64,000 bases of DNA from JAAZNO01 sp964508025 (GTDB taxonomy: Bacteria > Chloroflexota > Anaerolineae > B4-G1 > SLSP01). How positions within the stretch are numbered: position 1 is the first letter of the stretch; the number at the start of each line of letters is the position of its first letter. Below, one piece after another: positions 1 to 7,644 of the stretch. The stretch lies in contig CAZDSF010000006.1 of the NCBI GenBank assembly GCA_964508025.1, positions 22,600-86,599 on the forward strand. The letters run 5' to 3'. Under the pieces are notes generated by a model that saw only the letters and a list, made by a program, of their open reading frames with translations, searched no databases and had not been told where the DNA came from. The translations under genes and the position numbers were made by a program.

Positions 1-1092
1 GCCTTCGAGCGGGGGGACGGCGTAATGGTAATTGACGCGCGCGCTGCCGCCGCCCATGATGCGCGCGGTCGCGGCGTTGGGGCCGATGACGGCGATGGAT
101 GTGAGCGTCTGGTCATTCAGGGGCAGGATGCCGTCATTCTGGAGCACCACCAGCGCCTCGGCTGCCGCCTCGCGGATCAGCTGGCGGTGTTCGGGGCGAT
201 CTACGGCGCGTTCGGGTTGCTCTTCGGGGGATTCGAAGACGCCGCATTTCTCCATCACGCCCAGAATTCGCCGCACTTTGTCATCAATCACGGTTTCGGC
301 AATCTGGCCCGCATTGACGGCGGCGACGAGCGCCTCCACCTGGAAGAAGCGGGGCGGGCCGGGCATTTCCAGATCTAGCCCGGCGTTGGCGGCTTGGACC
401 GTGCTCTTTACCGCCGTCCAATCGGAGACAACGAGGCCCTCGAAGCCCCATTCTTGCTTGAGGATGTCGGTCAGCAGATAGGGGTGCTCCGAGGCGTAAA
501 CGCCGTTGACTTTGTTGTAGGAAGCCATCACCGTCCAGGGTTCGGCTTCTTGCATGGCGACCATGAAGGGGTAGAGGTAGATCTCGCGCAGGGGCCGCTC
601 GGCGATCTCCGTGCTGAGCGTCATGCGCTCGAATTCGGCGTCGTTGCAGGCGTAGTGCTTGAGCGAGGCGCCTATCCGCTGGCTCTGCAGTCCGCGAATG
701 TAGGCGACTGCCAGCCGCGCTGTGAGGAAAGGGTCTTCCGAGTAGCACTCGAAGTTACGCCCGCCGAGAGGTGAACGGTGGATGTTGACCGTAGGGCCGA
801 GCAGGATGTGGGCGCTCTTGGTCTTGGTTTCTTCTGCCAACGCCACGCCAACGCGCTCGACCAGTTCGGTGTTCCAGGTTGAAGCCAGCGCCGCGCCGCA
901 GGGGAAGCACGCCGCCGTCACGCCGCCGAACATCTGCCCGCCTCGCGCGCCGTTGGGGCCATCACTCATCTTGAGGGCGGGAATGCCGAGGCGCTCGATG
1001 GGCGGCGTGCGCCACAAGTCCGCGCCGGCGAGAAGGGTGCATTTCTCCTCCAGGGTGAGTTGTTCCAAAAGGGTTTCGATGCGATTGTTCAT
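1..1092 (-). CDS. Glycoside hydrolase family 3 beta-glucosidase (N-terminal part)
   Basis: The gene starts at an ATG at 1092, 7 nt after GAGGAG, and runs off the left edge, so only the first 364 codons are visible. The protein begins MNNRIETLLEQLTLEEK and carries GH3 landmarks: KMSDGPNGAR (about residues 41-50), GPTVNIHRSPLGGRNFE (about 99-115), the KHY motif (about 145) and VVSDW with the catalytic Asp near residue 224. Family members are retaining exo-beta-glycosidases that remove terminal sugars from oligosaccharides. No signal peptide is seen, so it probably acts in the cytoplasm. With the GH2, xylulokinase and cellobiose phosphorylase genes it suggests plant-polysaccharide use. Exact sugar specificity (glucose, xylose, N-acetylglucosamine) cannot be read from this part. 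Confidence 0.93.
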   Translation of the reverse strand, partial: MNNRIETLLEQLTLEEKCTLLAGADLWRTPPIERLGIPALKMSDGPNGARGGQMFGGVTAACFPCGAALASTWNTELVERVGVALAEETKTKSAHILLGPTVNIHRSPLGGRNFECYSEDPFLTARLAVAYIRGLQSQRIGASLKHYACNDAEFERMTLSTEIAERPLREIYLYPFMVAMQEAEPWTVMASYNKVNGVYASEHPYLLTDILKQEWGFEGLVVSDWTAVKSTVQAANAGLDLEMPGPPRFFQVEALVAAVNAGQIAETVIDDKVRRILGVMEKCGVFESPEEQPERAVDRPEHRQLIREAAAEALVVLQNDGILPLNDQTLTSIAVIGPNAATARIMGGGSARVNYHYAVPPLEG

Positions 1093-1114
1093 AACGTGCT
1101 CCTCGTATAATACA

Positions 1115-1184
1115 GTAATGGGTGAGTGGTGAGCAGTTTGGGTACGGCGAACTAAAGGACTGCTCACTGCTCTCTAACAACTAC
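1115..1184. repeat. Heptad-type dispersed repeat, copy 1 (family A)
   Basis: About 70 bp related to segments at 7561-7626 and 47445-47512. Read on the minus strand it contains 7-bp units such as GCTCACC, ACTCACC, CATTACT, and it ends just before the ribosome binding site of the GH3 gene. Its ends form a rough inverted repeat (GGTGAGCAGT near 1128, ACTGCTCACT near 1160). Confidence 0.7.
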
Positions 1185-1902
1185 TTGCCGATGGCTCAGC
1201 GCGCTCCAGCTTTTCCAACAAGCCCGGCAGCTCGCCCAGGTGTGCGATTTTGTAGAAGCCTGGCTGTCCTGCCGGGGGTGGGTCAACGACTTCGTGCGCC
1301 CAGGTGAGATGATATGGCACGTAGACCGCACTCGCGCCCAGTTCCAACACAGGCAGGATGTCGGAGCGCAGCGAGTTGCCCACCATGAGGAAGCGCTCTG
1401 GCGCCAGGGCGTGGCGTTGCAGTAGGGTGGTATAGCTGGCCCGGTTCTTATCGGTCACAACTTCAACATGCTGGAAGCACGCCGCCAACCCGGAGCGGGC
1501 CACTTTCGATTCCTGATCGAGCAGATCGCCTTTGGTGATGATCATCAGCGGGTAGCGCGCTGCCAGCGCCGCGACGGTTTCTGCTACGTGCTCCAGCAGT
1601 TCTACATCCGCCGTCATCATTGCTTTGGCTGTATCCAAGATGGTTTTGATTTCACTTCCAGAAATGCGTCCCTCGGTCAGTTCCACGGCAGTTTCGATCA
1701 TGGAAAGCGCAAAGGCTTTGATGCCATAGCCAAAGTGCTGCATATTGCGCATCTCAGTTTGGTAGAGCTGGGCGTCAATCCATGCGGGATCGTGGTAGGG
1801 GGAAAGTAGCTGCCGCAGCCGGGCTTGTGCATCGGCGTAGAGGTGCTCATTGTGCCAGAGCGTGTCGTCGGCATCGAAGGCGATGATGTCGAAGCGGGGC
1901 AT
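1174..1902 (-). CDS. HAD-superfamily hydrolase
   Basis: 242 aa from the ATG at 1902, chosen because GAGGTG lies 7 nt upstream; an in-frame GTG at 1911 is the alternative. HAD motif I is FDADDTLW (Asp10 nucleophile, Asp12), motif II is around ITKGD (about residue 121), and motifs III/IV are represented by VGNSLRSDI (about 173). A helical cap lies between motifs I and II, as in subfamily I phosphatases. The likely reaction is hydrolysis of a small phosphate ester in the cytoplasm; the substrate is unknown. It follows a 44-codon gene whose stop codon lies within this gene's ribosome binding region, so the two are probably co-translated. Confidence 0.88.
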   Translation of the reverse strand: MPRFDIIAFDADDTLWHNEHLYADAQARLRQLLSPYHDPAWIDAQLYQTEMRNMQHFGYGIKAFALSMIETAVELTEGRISGSEIKTILDTAKAMMTADVELLEHVAETVAALAARYPLMIITKGDLLDQESKVARSGLAACFQHVEVVTDKNRASYTTLLQRHALAPERFLMVGNSLRSDILPVLELGASAVYVPYHLTWAHEVVDPPPAGQPGFYKIAHLGELPGLLEKLERAEPSASSC

Positions 1903-1907
1903 ACGGT

Positions 1908-2042
1908 TCACCTCAACGCCTCCAGTCGCTGCCGGTTCTCGTAGGGCCGGATGAAGCGGGCGCGGTCGGCTTCTGGAATCTCCACGCCGAGCCGGGCCTG
2001 GAGCTGCTCATTCGGGCAGAATGTGGGAGACGACATATTCAT
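1908..2042 (-). CDS. Small hypothetical protein (44 aa)
   Basis: An ATG at 2042 is preceded by AAAGGA about 8 nt upstream and opens a 44-codon frame beginning MNMSSPTFCPNEQLQARLG and ending RQRLEALR. Its TGA lies inside the Shine-Dalgarno region of the HAD hydrolase that follows, which is typical of translational coupling. The protein is soluble and charged, with no recognised domain. It was preferred over a longer in-frame start at 2138 because of the ribosome binding site. Function is unknown. Confidence 0.5.
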   Translation of the reverse strand: MNMSSPTFCPNEQLQARLGVEIPEADRARFIRPYENRQRLEALR

Positions 2043-2157
2043 GGATTTGTCCTTTCTATGTGTTGTGGAGAAGGATACCCTGAAAATGGGGAAAGGACAA
2101 GTGCGTAAAGGCATTAAGGAACCGCTGCGCAAAAACAATCACTTCATTGTTTAGGTG

Positions 2158-2226
2158 AAAAAATCTCTTGACTTATGGATACTTATGTTATAAAATACAG
2201 ATAAGTATACTCTTAAGAGATTTTTT
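2158..2226 (+). promoter_or_regulatory. Nested palindrome upstream of the RloA/RloB pair
   Basis: Outer arms are AAAAAATCTCTT (2158-2169) and AAGAGATTTTTT (2215-2226), a perfect 12-bp inverted repeat. Inner arms are GGATACTTAT (2177-2186) and ATAAGTATAC (2201-2210), with one mismatch in ten. A possible promoter (TTGACT at 2168, TATAAA at 2189, spacer 15) lies within it. The whole is AT-rich, unlike its surroundings, and ends 22 bp before the ATPase start. It could be an operator, a structured leader or the edge of an acquired element. Confidence 0.6.
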
Positions 2227-2248
2227 ATCTTATTACGCGAGGTGGTTC

Positions 2249-3577
2249 ATGCTGATCCGGTTTCATGTCAGTAATTTCCTGTCGGTGAACGAAGAGGTTG
2301 AACTCTCACTCGTTTCTGGTCGCGTGCGTCAACATCCTGAGCATGTCATGCGAATTACGGAAGGATGTGATATGAGCCTTTTGCGCGCAGCGATAATTTA
2401 TGGGGCGAACGCCTCGGGAAAGTCTAACCTGATTCGCGCCATGCGTTTTGCTCAGAATCTTGTTGTTAAGGGAACCCGTATCAAACAGGCTATTCCTCGC
2501 AGGCCTTTCAAGCTGTGTCTTGATGGCGACTCGCGCCCCTCCAAGTTTGAATTCGAGTTCAAACAGGGGGAACATTGCTATATTTACGGTTTTGAAGTTG
2601 ACTATCAACGGGTTTGCACTGAATGGCTATACGAGATCAGGAAAACTACCGAAACCATGCTTTTCGAGCGTGCGACTACGCAGGAGGGAAAAGTCTCTGT
2701 CCAGTTCGGTAGAATTAGATTTGAGAATAAAGAATCTGAGCAGTTTGTTGAGGGAGTGGCGAAGGGGACTCGCCCGAATCAACTGTTTCTTACCGAAAGT
2801 ATGGAACGGAATGTACCTTATTTTAGGGAAGTTTATCAGTGGTTTGATGAAACATTGGTGATTATTTATCCGGATTCGCGCTATTTGCCGTTAGCCAGCA
2901 GAGTTATGGAAAGTGATTTTGCTGCTGGCATTGCTCGGCATTTAGAGCAGCTTGGAACGGGCATTTATGGTTTTGAGCTCTTGGAGGTGAACCCTGAGGT
3001 CGAGTTTCCAGCTGATATGATAATGGAAATGCGCGAAATGCCGGATATGGAAGAGGGAGCCGCATTCGTAATCGGGCCGCGAGGCGAGCGTTTCATTGTT
3101 GAATTATCAGCAGGGCAGCTCCGGGCTAAAAAACTGATGTTCAAACATAAGATGGCAGATTGCGGCGAAGAGGTTCTATTTGGCATAGAGGATGAATCGG
3201 ATGGCACACGTCGGATGTTAGAGCTGCTGCCTCAGTTTACTAATCTATTGGGTCAAGATAAAGTCATTGTGATTGATGAGCTGGATCGCAGCCTTCATCC
3301 TTGTCTCAGCTATGAATTGATCAGACTTTTTCTGGCGGATACAGGGAACCGCAGTCAAGTTATTGCGACAACGCATGAAGAGCATCTGCTCGATTTAGAA
3401 TTGTTGCGGCGTGATGAAATCTGGTTCATTGAAAAGGATCAAGCTGGCGCCTCGCGGCTCTATTCGTTAGAGGAATTCGTGCCGCGTTACGACAAAGACA
3501 TCGAGCGAGGGTACCTGATGGGGCGGTTTGGCGCAATTCCGGTTTTTGGGCGCTCATCGTTTGCGCGGAGGGCCTGA
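2249..3577 (+). CDS. RloA-like AAA15-family ATPase (probable defence protein)
   Basis: 442 aa from the ATG at 2249, which has GAGGTGG 5 nt upstream. It begins MLIRFHVSNFLSVNEEVE, the usual start of SMC/OLD-like ATPases. Walker A is GANASGKS (residues 52-59) and Walker B is VIVIDELDRSLHP (about 338-350), followed by an ATTHE switch segment. The family (COG1106, AAA15) includes RloA from restriction loci and the AriA sensor of PARIS. Its stop is 1 nt from the start of a RloB gene, so the two are surely co-expressed. Base composition is clearly AT-richer than flanking genes, consistent with horizontal transfer. A role as the sensing ATPase of an anti-phage module is inferred from family and neighbour. 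Confidence 0.85.
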   Translation: MLIRFHVSNFLSVNEEVELSLVSGRVRQHPEHVMRITEGCDMSLLRAAIIYGANASGKSNLIRAMRFAQNLVVKGTRIKQAIPRRPFKLCLDGDSRPSKFEFEFKQGEHCYIYGFEVDYQRVCTEWLYEIRKTTETMLFERATTQEGKVSVQFGRIRFENKESEQFVEGVAKGTRPNQLFLTESMERNVPYFREVYQWFDETLVIIYPDSRYLPLASRVMESDFAAGIARHLEQLGTGIYGFELLEVNPEVEFPADMIMEMREMPDMEEGAAFVIGPRGERFIVELSAGQLRAKKLMFKHKMADCGEEVLFGIEDESDGTRRMLELLPQFTNLLGQDKVIVIDELDRSLHPCLSYELIRLFLADTGNRSQVIATTHEEHLLDLELLRRDEIWFIEKDQAGASRLYSLEEFVPRYDKDIERGYLMGRFGAIPVFGRSSFARRA

Positions 3578-3578
3578 G

Positions 3579-4244
3579 ATGCCGGAAAAGCGACATTTCA
3601 AAGCCCGTAGACGTGTCAGCAGCGTTCGCGATCCCAAGCTGATTATCATTGCCGCCGAGGGAGTGCGCACAGAGCGTGCATATTTCGAAGATATGGCGTC
3701 ACCGAGATATTTCTACAATCCACGGATTCACGTCGAGGTTTTGGAAAGGGAGGCGTCCCATTCTGCGCCCGAGGCTGTATTGGAATCCCTGGATGAGTTC
3801 TATCGTCAGCATCACCTCAAAGAGCAAGATGAGTTGTGGTTGGTTTTGGATACAGATCGTTGGGGCAACGCCAAACTTGCCAGAATTGCAGCCTTGTGCT
3901 ATCAAAAAGGCTACGCATTGACGGTAAGCAATCCCTGCTTCGAGTTGTGGTTGCTATTGCATTTTCGATCCCTTGATGGCTATTCTCCCGAAACTCTGGA
4001 TGAGTTTCGTGAAAATCGCAAGACAGGTGATAGAACGCGGCTGGAACAGGAGCTCTTGACCTTATTGGGAGAATACAACAAATCTGCGCCAAAAACAGAA
4101 CACTTTCTGCCGCATGTTGCGGTTGCTGTTGAACAGGCTCGCGCTTTGGATCTTCATCCTGAAGATCGCTGGCCGCAAGATTTGGGAACACGCGTGTATT
4201 TACTGGCCGAACGCATCATGGAACGCGACCCGCGTGTAAGTTAA
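3579..4244 (+). CDS. RloB-family protein, TOPRIM-like putative effector
   Basis: 221 aa. The ATG at 3579 follows the ATPase stop (3575-3577) almost directly. The N-terminal half shows a TOPRIM-like pattern: IIAAEGVRTERAYFE with Glu27, then WLVLDTDRWG with Asp91 and Asp93. SNPCFELWLLLHF (about 118-129) is the signature of the RloB family (Pfam RloB). TOPRIM folds of this type serve as nucleases in OLD and AriB proteins, so a nuclease or toxin role activated by the upstream ATPase is a reasonable inference but unproven here. It ends before a strong hairpin terminator at 4281-4313. Confidence 0.8.
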   Translation: MPEKRHFKARRRVSSVRDPKLIIIAAEGVRTERAYFEDMASPRYFYNPRIHVEVLEREASHSAPEAVLESLDEFYRQHHLKEQDELWLVLDTDRWGNAKLARIAALCYQKGYALTVSNPCFELWLLLHFRSLDGYSPETLDEFRENRKTGDRTRLEQELLTLLGEYNKSAPKTEHFLPHVAVAVEQARALDLHPEDRWPQDLGTRVYLLAERIMERDPRVS

Positions 4245-4280
4245 ATTCTCTGAGGTATCTGCTGATAGCTTTGTGAAACC

Positions 4281-4313
4281 AACCCGCGCGAGAGTCACAC
4301 TCTCGCGCGGGTT
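4281..4313. terminator. Bidirectional hairpin terminator
   Basis: A 15-bp perfect stem (AACCCGCGCGAGAGT, loop CAC, then its complement) is followed by TTTCG on the plus strand. It lies between the convergent RloB gene and the 57-aa minus-strand gene and could serve both. Confidence 0.75.
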
Positions 4314-4330
4314 TCGTTGCTACGCTCAGT

Positions 4331-4504
4331 TTAGCGCATCGCCTGGCGCATCAGGTCCAGGAATTCATCCCACTCTTCGCCGAAGAAGTGCAGCGTGGCG
4401 TTTCCCAGTTCCACATGGTAAATCGTCTCGCCAGCCTCATCACGGGTCATCAGGACCGCGAATTCTTCGGTTTCTGCCACAATCTCGACAGTTGGTTCAG
4501 TCAT
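4331..4504 (-). CDS. Small acidic hypothetical protein (57 aa)
   Basis: An ATG at 4504 with AAGGAG 8 nt upstream opens a 57-codon frame. It begins MTEPTVEIVAETEEFAVLM and ends EFLDLMRQAMR. The product is acidic (many Glu/Asp), without membrane segments. It lies just downstream of pnp on the same strand (81 nt after the pnp stop), so it may be read from the same transcript before the hairpin at 4281-4313. No family is recognised. The strong ribosome binding site and following terminator support it as a real gene. Confidence 0.6.
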   Translation of the reverse strand: MTEPTVEIVAETEEFAVLMTRDEAGETIYHVELGNATLHFFGEEWDEFLDLMRQAMR

Positions 4505-4584
4505 TGTAAGGCTCCTTAAAGATGTGTTTGTTATTATTGTTATTGCACGGATGCTATTGCAGGGAGCGGTTTATTGCTCTTTGC

Positions 4585-6777
4585 CTAACGCCGGCGCGGA
4601 GGACGATCTCCGCCCCGCCGCTCGCCGCCGCCAGAGGGACGCCGGGGCTGATCCTGCTCGCGGGCCTGCTCCAACGTCCAGCCTTCCATCACGGCCCGGC
4701 GCGACAGCCGAATCTTGCCGTCGGCGCTCACATCCGTGACCATCACCAGAATCTCATCGCCGATCTGCACTGCGTCGGCGACGGTCTCGATGCGGCGATC
4801 CGAGAGCTGCGAAATGTGCACCATACCATCGGTGCCGGGCAGGATCTCCACGAACGCGCCGAAGTCCGTCAGGCGCACCACCTTGCCGGTGTAGACCTTG
4901 CCTTCTTCCGCCGTCTGCATCATACCCTCAATGTGGGCGATGGCCTGTTGCGCGCCGCTGCCACCCGTTGAAGCCACGAAGACGGTGCCGTCCTCTTCGA
5001 TGTCAATCTTGACTTCGTACCGCTCCTGCAGGGCGCGGATATTCTTGCCGCCCGGCCCAATCAGCGCACCGATTTTATCCACATTGATGTGGGTGGTGAG
5101 CATCTTGGGAGCGTACTTCGAGAGTTCCGCGCGCGGCGCGGGCAGGGTCGCTTCGATGACATCGAGAATCTGCAGCCGTGCGATGCGCGCCTGTTCCAGA
5201 GCCTCGCTCAGCACTTGCCGGGTCACGCCCTTGATTTTGATGTCCATCTGCAGGGCGGTGATGCCTTCGCGGGTGCCGGCGACCTTGAAATCCATATCGC
5301 CCAGGTGATCTTCCAATCCCTGAATGTCAGTGAGGACCGCGTAGCGTTCTCCATCGGTGATGAGGCCCATGGCGATGCCGCCAACGGGCGCCTTGAGCGG
5401 CACGCCGGCATCCATTAACGCCAGAGTGCTGCCACAGGTCGAAGCCATGGAGGTGCTGCCGTTCGAGGAGAGCACTTCGCTGACTACTCGGATAGTGTAG
5501 GGGAACTGCTCCTTCGACGGGATTACCGGCAAGAGCGCGCGTTCTGCCAACGCCCCGTGACCGATCTCGCGGCGGCGCGGCCCGCGCAGCGGATAGGCTT
5601 CGCCCGTGGAGTAGGGCGGGAAGTTGTAGTGGTGCATGTAGCGCTTGCTCTCTTCGGGGAAGAGGTCATCCAGCTCTTGCTGTTCGCCGGGCATTCCCAG
5701 CGTCGCCAGACTGAGCACTTGCGTCTCGCCGCGATTGAACAACCCCGTGCCGTGCGGGCGCGGGAATAGCCCTACCTCGGCCGAAAGTGGGCGGATCGTG
5801 CGGGTGTCGCGCCCATCGGGCCGCACGCCCTCATTGAGAATCCGGTTACGCACGATTTTCTTGAAGACATCATGGAAAGCCTCGCTGATCTGCGCTGCCG
5901 TCCAGCCATTGATTTCTGCTTCTCCCGCTAACGTGGTCTGGGTTTCTTTTTCCAGCGCGTTCATGGATTCGAGCCGCTCGCCTTTGAGCAACTCCTCTCG
6001 CAACAGCGCTTGGATCCGCTCGCCGACCAACGTTTCGACGCGCGTGAACAACGTCTCAGGCGTCGTGAACGAGGGGTAGGCGGCTTTGGGCTTGCCTACC
6101 GCAGCGCGCATCTCGTGTTGCACGCGGATGACATCCTGATAGGCTTGCCGCGCCAGCTCGAGCGCCTCGACCATCGTGGCTTCATCCACCTCGCTCGCGC
6201 CACACTCCACCATGATGATGGCGTCTTCGCTGCCGGCAACCCGCAGATCGAGCGTGCTCTGCTCCATTTGCGGGATGGTGGGGTTCACGATGAGCCGCCC
6301 ATCAATCAGACCGATGCGCACTGCGCCGATTGGGTCCTCGAAGGGCACGTCGGAGATCATGAGCGCCGCCGAAGCAGCGACGATGCCGAGCGTATCAGCG
6401 TGCTGCTCATCGCCCTGCGAGAACGCGGTGACGATGACTTGCACATCGTTGCGCATGTCCTTGGGGAACAGCGGGCGGAGTGGGCGGTCAATCAGCCGGC
6501 TGGTGAGGATGGCTCTTTCAGAAGGGCGCCCCTCGCGGCGGAAAAAGGATCCCGGAATCCGTCCGGCGGCGTAGAGCCGCTCTTCGAAATCTACAGAGAG
6601 GGGGAAAAAATCAATCCCCTGGCGCGGGGTGCGCGACATGGTTGCTGTCGCCAGCAATACCGTCTCCCCACTACGAGCGATGACCGCCCCGCCGGCTTGA
6701 CCGGCCAACTTCCCGGTGGAAAAGCACACTTCGTGCTCCCCCAGATGGGTGCAAAACGTTCTATCTTCCTGTACCAT
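4585..6777 (-). CDS. pnp: Polyribonucleotide nucleotidyltransferase (PNPase)
   Basis: 730 aa, normal length. It starts at an ATG at 6777 with AGGAGG about 7 nt upstream. Order of domains: first RNase PH core with FFRREGRPSERAILTSRLIDRP (about 80-100), an all-alpha linker, second RNase PH core (RPDGRDTRTIRPL onward), a KH domain containing IGPGGKNIR (about 580) and an S1 domain beginning GKVYTGKVVRLTDFGAFVE (about 640). The C-terminal tail is Arg/Gly-rich. PNPase degrades RNA 3'-to-5' by phosphorolysis and can add tails. It follows rpsO, the classic order, with a stem-loop between the two. Confidence 0.98.
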   Translation of the reverse strand: MVQEDRTFCTHLGEHEVCFSTGKLAGQAGGAVIARSGETVLLATATMSRTPRQGIDFFPLSVDFEERLYAAGRIPGSFFRREGRPSERAILTSRLIDRPLRPLFPKDMRNDVQVIVTAFSQGDEQHADTLGIVAASAALMISDVPFEDPIGAVRIGLIDGRLIVNPTIPQMEQSTLDLRVAGSEDAIIMVECGASEVDEATMVEALELARQAYQDVIRVQHEMRAAVGKPKAAYPSFTTPETLFTRVETLVGERIQALLREELLKGERLESMNALEKETQTTLAGEAEINGWTAAQISEAFHDVFKKIVRNRILNEGVRPDGRDTRTIRPLSAEVGLFPRPHGTGLFNRGETQVLSLATLGMPGEQQELDDLFPEESKRYMHHYNFPPYSTGEAYPLRGPRRREIGHGALAERALLPVIPSKEQFPYTIRVVSEVLSSNGSTSMASTCGSTLALMDAGVPLKAPVGGIAMGLITDGERYAVLTDIQGLEDHLGDMDFKVAGTREGITALQMDIKIKGVTRQVLSEALEQARIARLQILDVIEATLPAPRAELSKYAPKMLTTHINVDKIGALIGPGGKNIRALQERYEVKIDIEEDGTVFVASTGGSGAQQAIAHIEGMMQTAEEGKVYTGKVVRLTDFGAFVEILPGTDGMVHISQLSDRRIETVADAVQIGDEILVMVTDVSADGKIRLSRRAVMEGWTLEQAREQDQPRRPSGGGERRGGDRPPRRR

Positions 6778-6937
6778 AGCTTAACCTCCTCTGCCGGCGC
6801 GAGTCGGGCATCGAAGGTCTGAAACTGGGAACTGCTGTGCAGAGGCTTGCGTCGCCTGATGCACCCCACTCCCCAATTCCCACCTTCAATATCACCGCTG
6901 TTGCCGGATGCTATATGATCTATCGTATTGAACAAAC

Positions 6938-6967
6938 GAGTAGAGGGGCCAGGACCACCTCTACTCG
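6938..6967 (-). terminator. rpsO-pnp intergenic hairpin
   Basis: CGAGTAGAGG (6938-6947) and CCTCTACTCG (6958-6967) form a 10-bp stem. Read on the minus strand it is followed by TTTGTT, so it may act as a partial terminator after rpsO. In Escherichia coli this gap holds a terminator and an RNase III site controlling pnp; a similar role here is inference. Confidence 0.6.
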
Positions 6968-6995
6968 TCGTCAGCCAAGAACGCCGCCGCGCAGC

Positions 6996-7262
6996 CTACT
7001 TACGCAGGCCAAGCCGCTGGATCAACTCCCGGTAGCGCTCAGGGTCAATGCGTTGCAGATAGGCCAGATGCCGCCGTCGCTGCCCGACCATCTTCAACAG
7101 ACCCCGCCGCGAATGCTCGTCGTGTTTGTGAGTTTTCAGGTGCTCCGTCAGATAACGGATACGATGTGTGAGAAGCGCGACCTGAACCTCCGGCGAACCG
7201 GTGTCGTCCGGCGTGCGTGCAAACTCCTGGATGACTTTGTCTTTTTCAACCTTGGATAGCAC
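6996..7262 (-). CDS. rpsO: 30S ribosomal protein S15
   Basis: 88 aa from a GTG start at 7262, preceded by AAAGGAG about 9 nt upstream; family length is 88-89 aa. Diagnostic segments include TGSPEVQVALLTHRI (about residues 20-34), the following HLKTHKHDEHSRRGLL and the C-terminal YRELIQRLGLRK. S15 binds 16S rRNA in the central domain early in small-subunit assembly and often represses its own mRNA. The 5' leader is about 65 nt from a good promoter and could hold such control. A longer in-frame extension to 7610 is not coding. Confidence 0.97.
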   Translation of the reverse strand: MLSKVEKDKVIQEFARTPDDTGSPEVQVALLTHRIRYLTEHLKTHKHDEHSRRGLLKMVGQRRRHLAYLQRIDPERYRELIQRLGLRK

Positions 7263-7334
7263 TGCCGAGACTCCTTTCAAAGACAGACTGCCGTATTCGT
7301 CAGATTTTAATGCCTGGTCCGAATTACGTCGCGG

Positions 7335-7362
7335 AGTATACCACATAACGAAGGCTTTGCAA
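7335..7362 (-). promoter_or_regulatory. rpsO promoter
   Basis: On the minus strand TTGCAA (7362-7357), a 16-bp spacer and TATACT (7340-7335) make a good sigma70-type promoter about 75 bp before the rpsO start codon. Confidence 0.65.
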
Positions 7363-7390
7363 CTGCAAACTGATGATAACTGTTTAGATT

Positions 7391-7472
7391 CCCATCGCAG
7401 GGTGTAGATTTTGGGCTGAAACCCATTAGGAGAGCGTGTCTTTCGCTGCGCTTTGTCGTGACAAACGGGATA
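7391..7472 (-). repeat. Dispersed repeat family B, copy 1
   Basis: On the minus strand this segment matches 56612-56752 (plus strand). Shared blocks are CCCGTTTG(T/C)CACGACAAA, GCAGCGAAA, CCTAA(T/C)GGG and AATCTAC followed by TGCGATGG. Translated, both copies give PNG(F/L)(Q/K)PxIY(T/A)LRW, but neither lies in a credible gene. It is non-coding dispersed DNA just upstream of the rpsO promoter. Confidence 0.65.
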
Positions 7473-7560
7473 CCGCTGCACAGTCACCCACGCGGATACA
7501 CACTGCGCCTTTTGTGGTAGAATGCGGGGGCTTATGGCGACGATCATGTGTACAGCAAGG

Positions 7561-7626
7561 CAGTAGTGAGTAGAACGCAGTGCGTCTTGCTCAAACAGCT
7601 CACCTCTCACTGCGCACCCATTACTA
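7561..7626. repeat. Heptad-type dispersed repeat, copy 2 (family A)
   Basis: It matches the reverse complement of 47445-47512 over about 66 bp without length change. It reads in 7-bp units GCTCACC-like, TCTCACT, GCGCACC, CATTACT, and runs directly into the ribosome binding site (GAGGAG at 7631) of the next gene. Confidence 0.7.
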
Positions 7627-7644
7627 TTTCATGAGGAGATCCAG

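Noticed and set aside
4281..4313. Possible small RNA
   Set aside because: The hairpin is fully explained as a terminator between convergent genes.
7391..7610. N-terminal extension of rpsO to a 204-codon protein
   Set aside because: S15 is 88-89 residues; the extension covers the promoter and repeat B, and the GTG at 7262 has the ribosome binding site.
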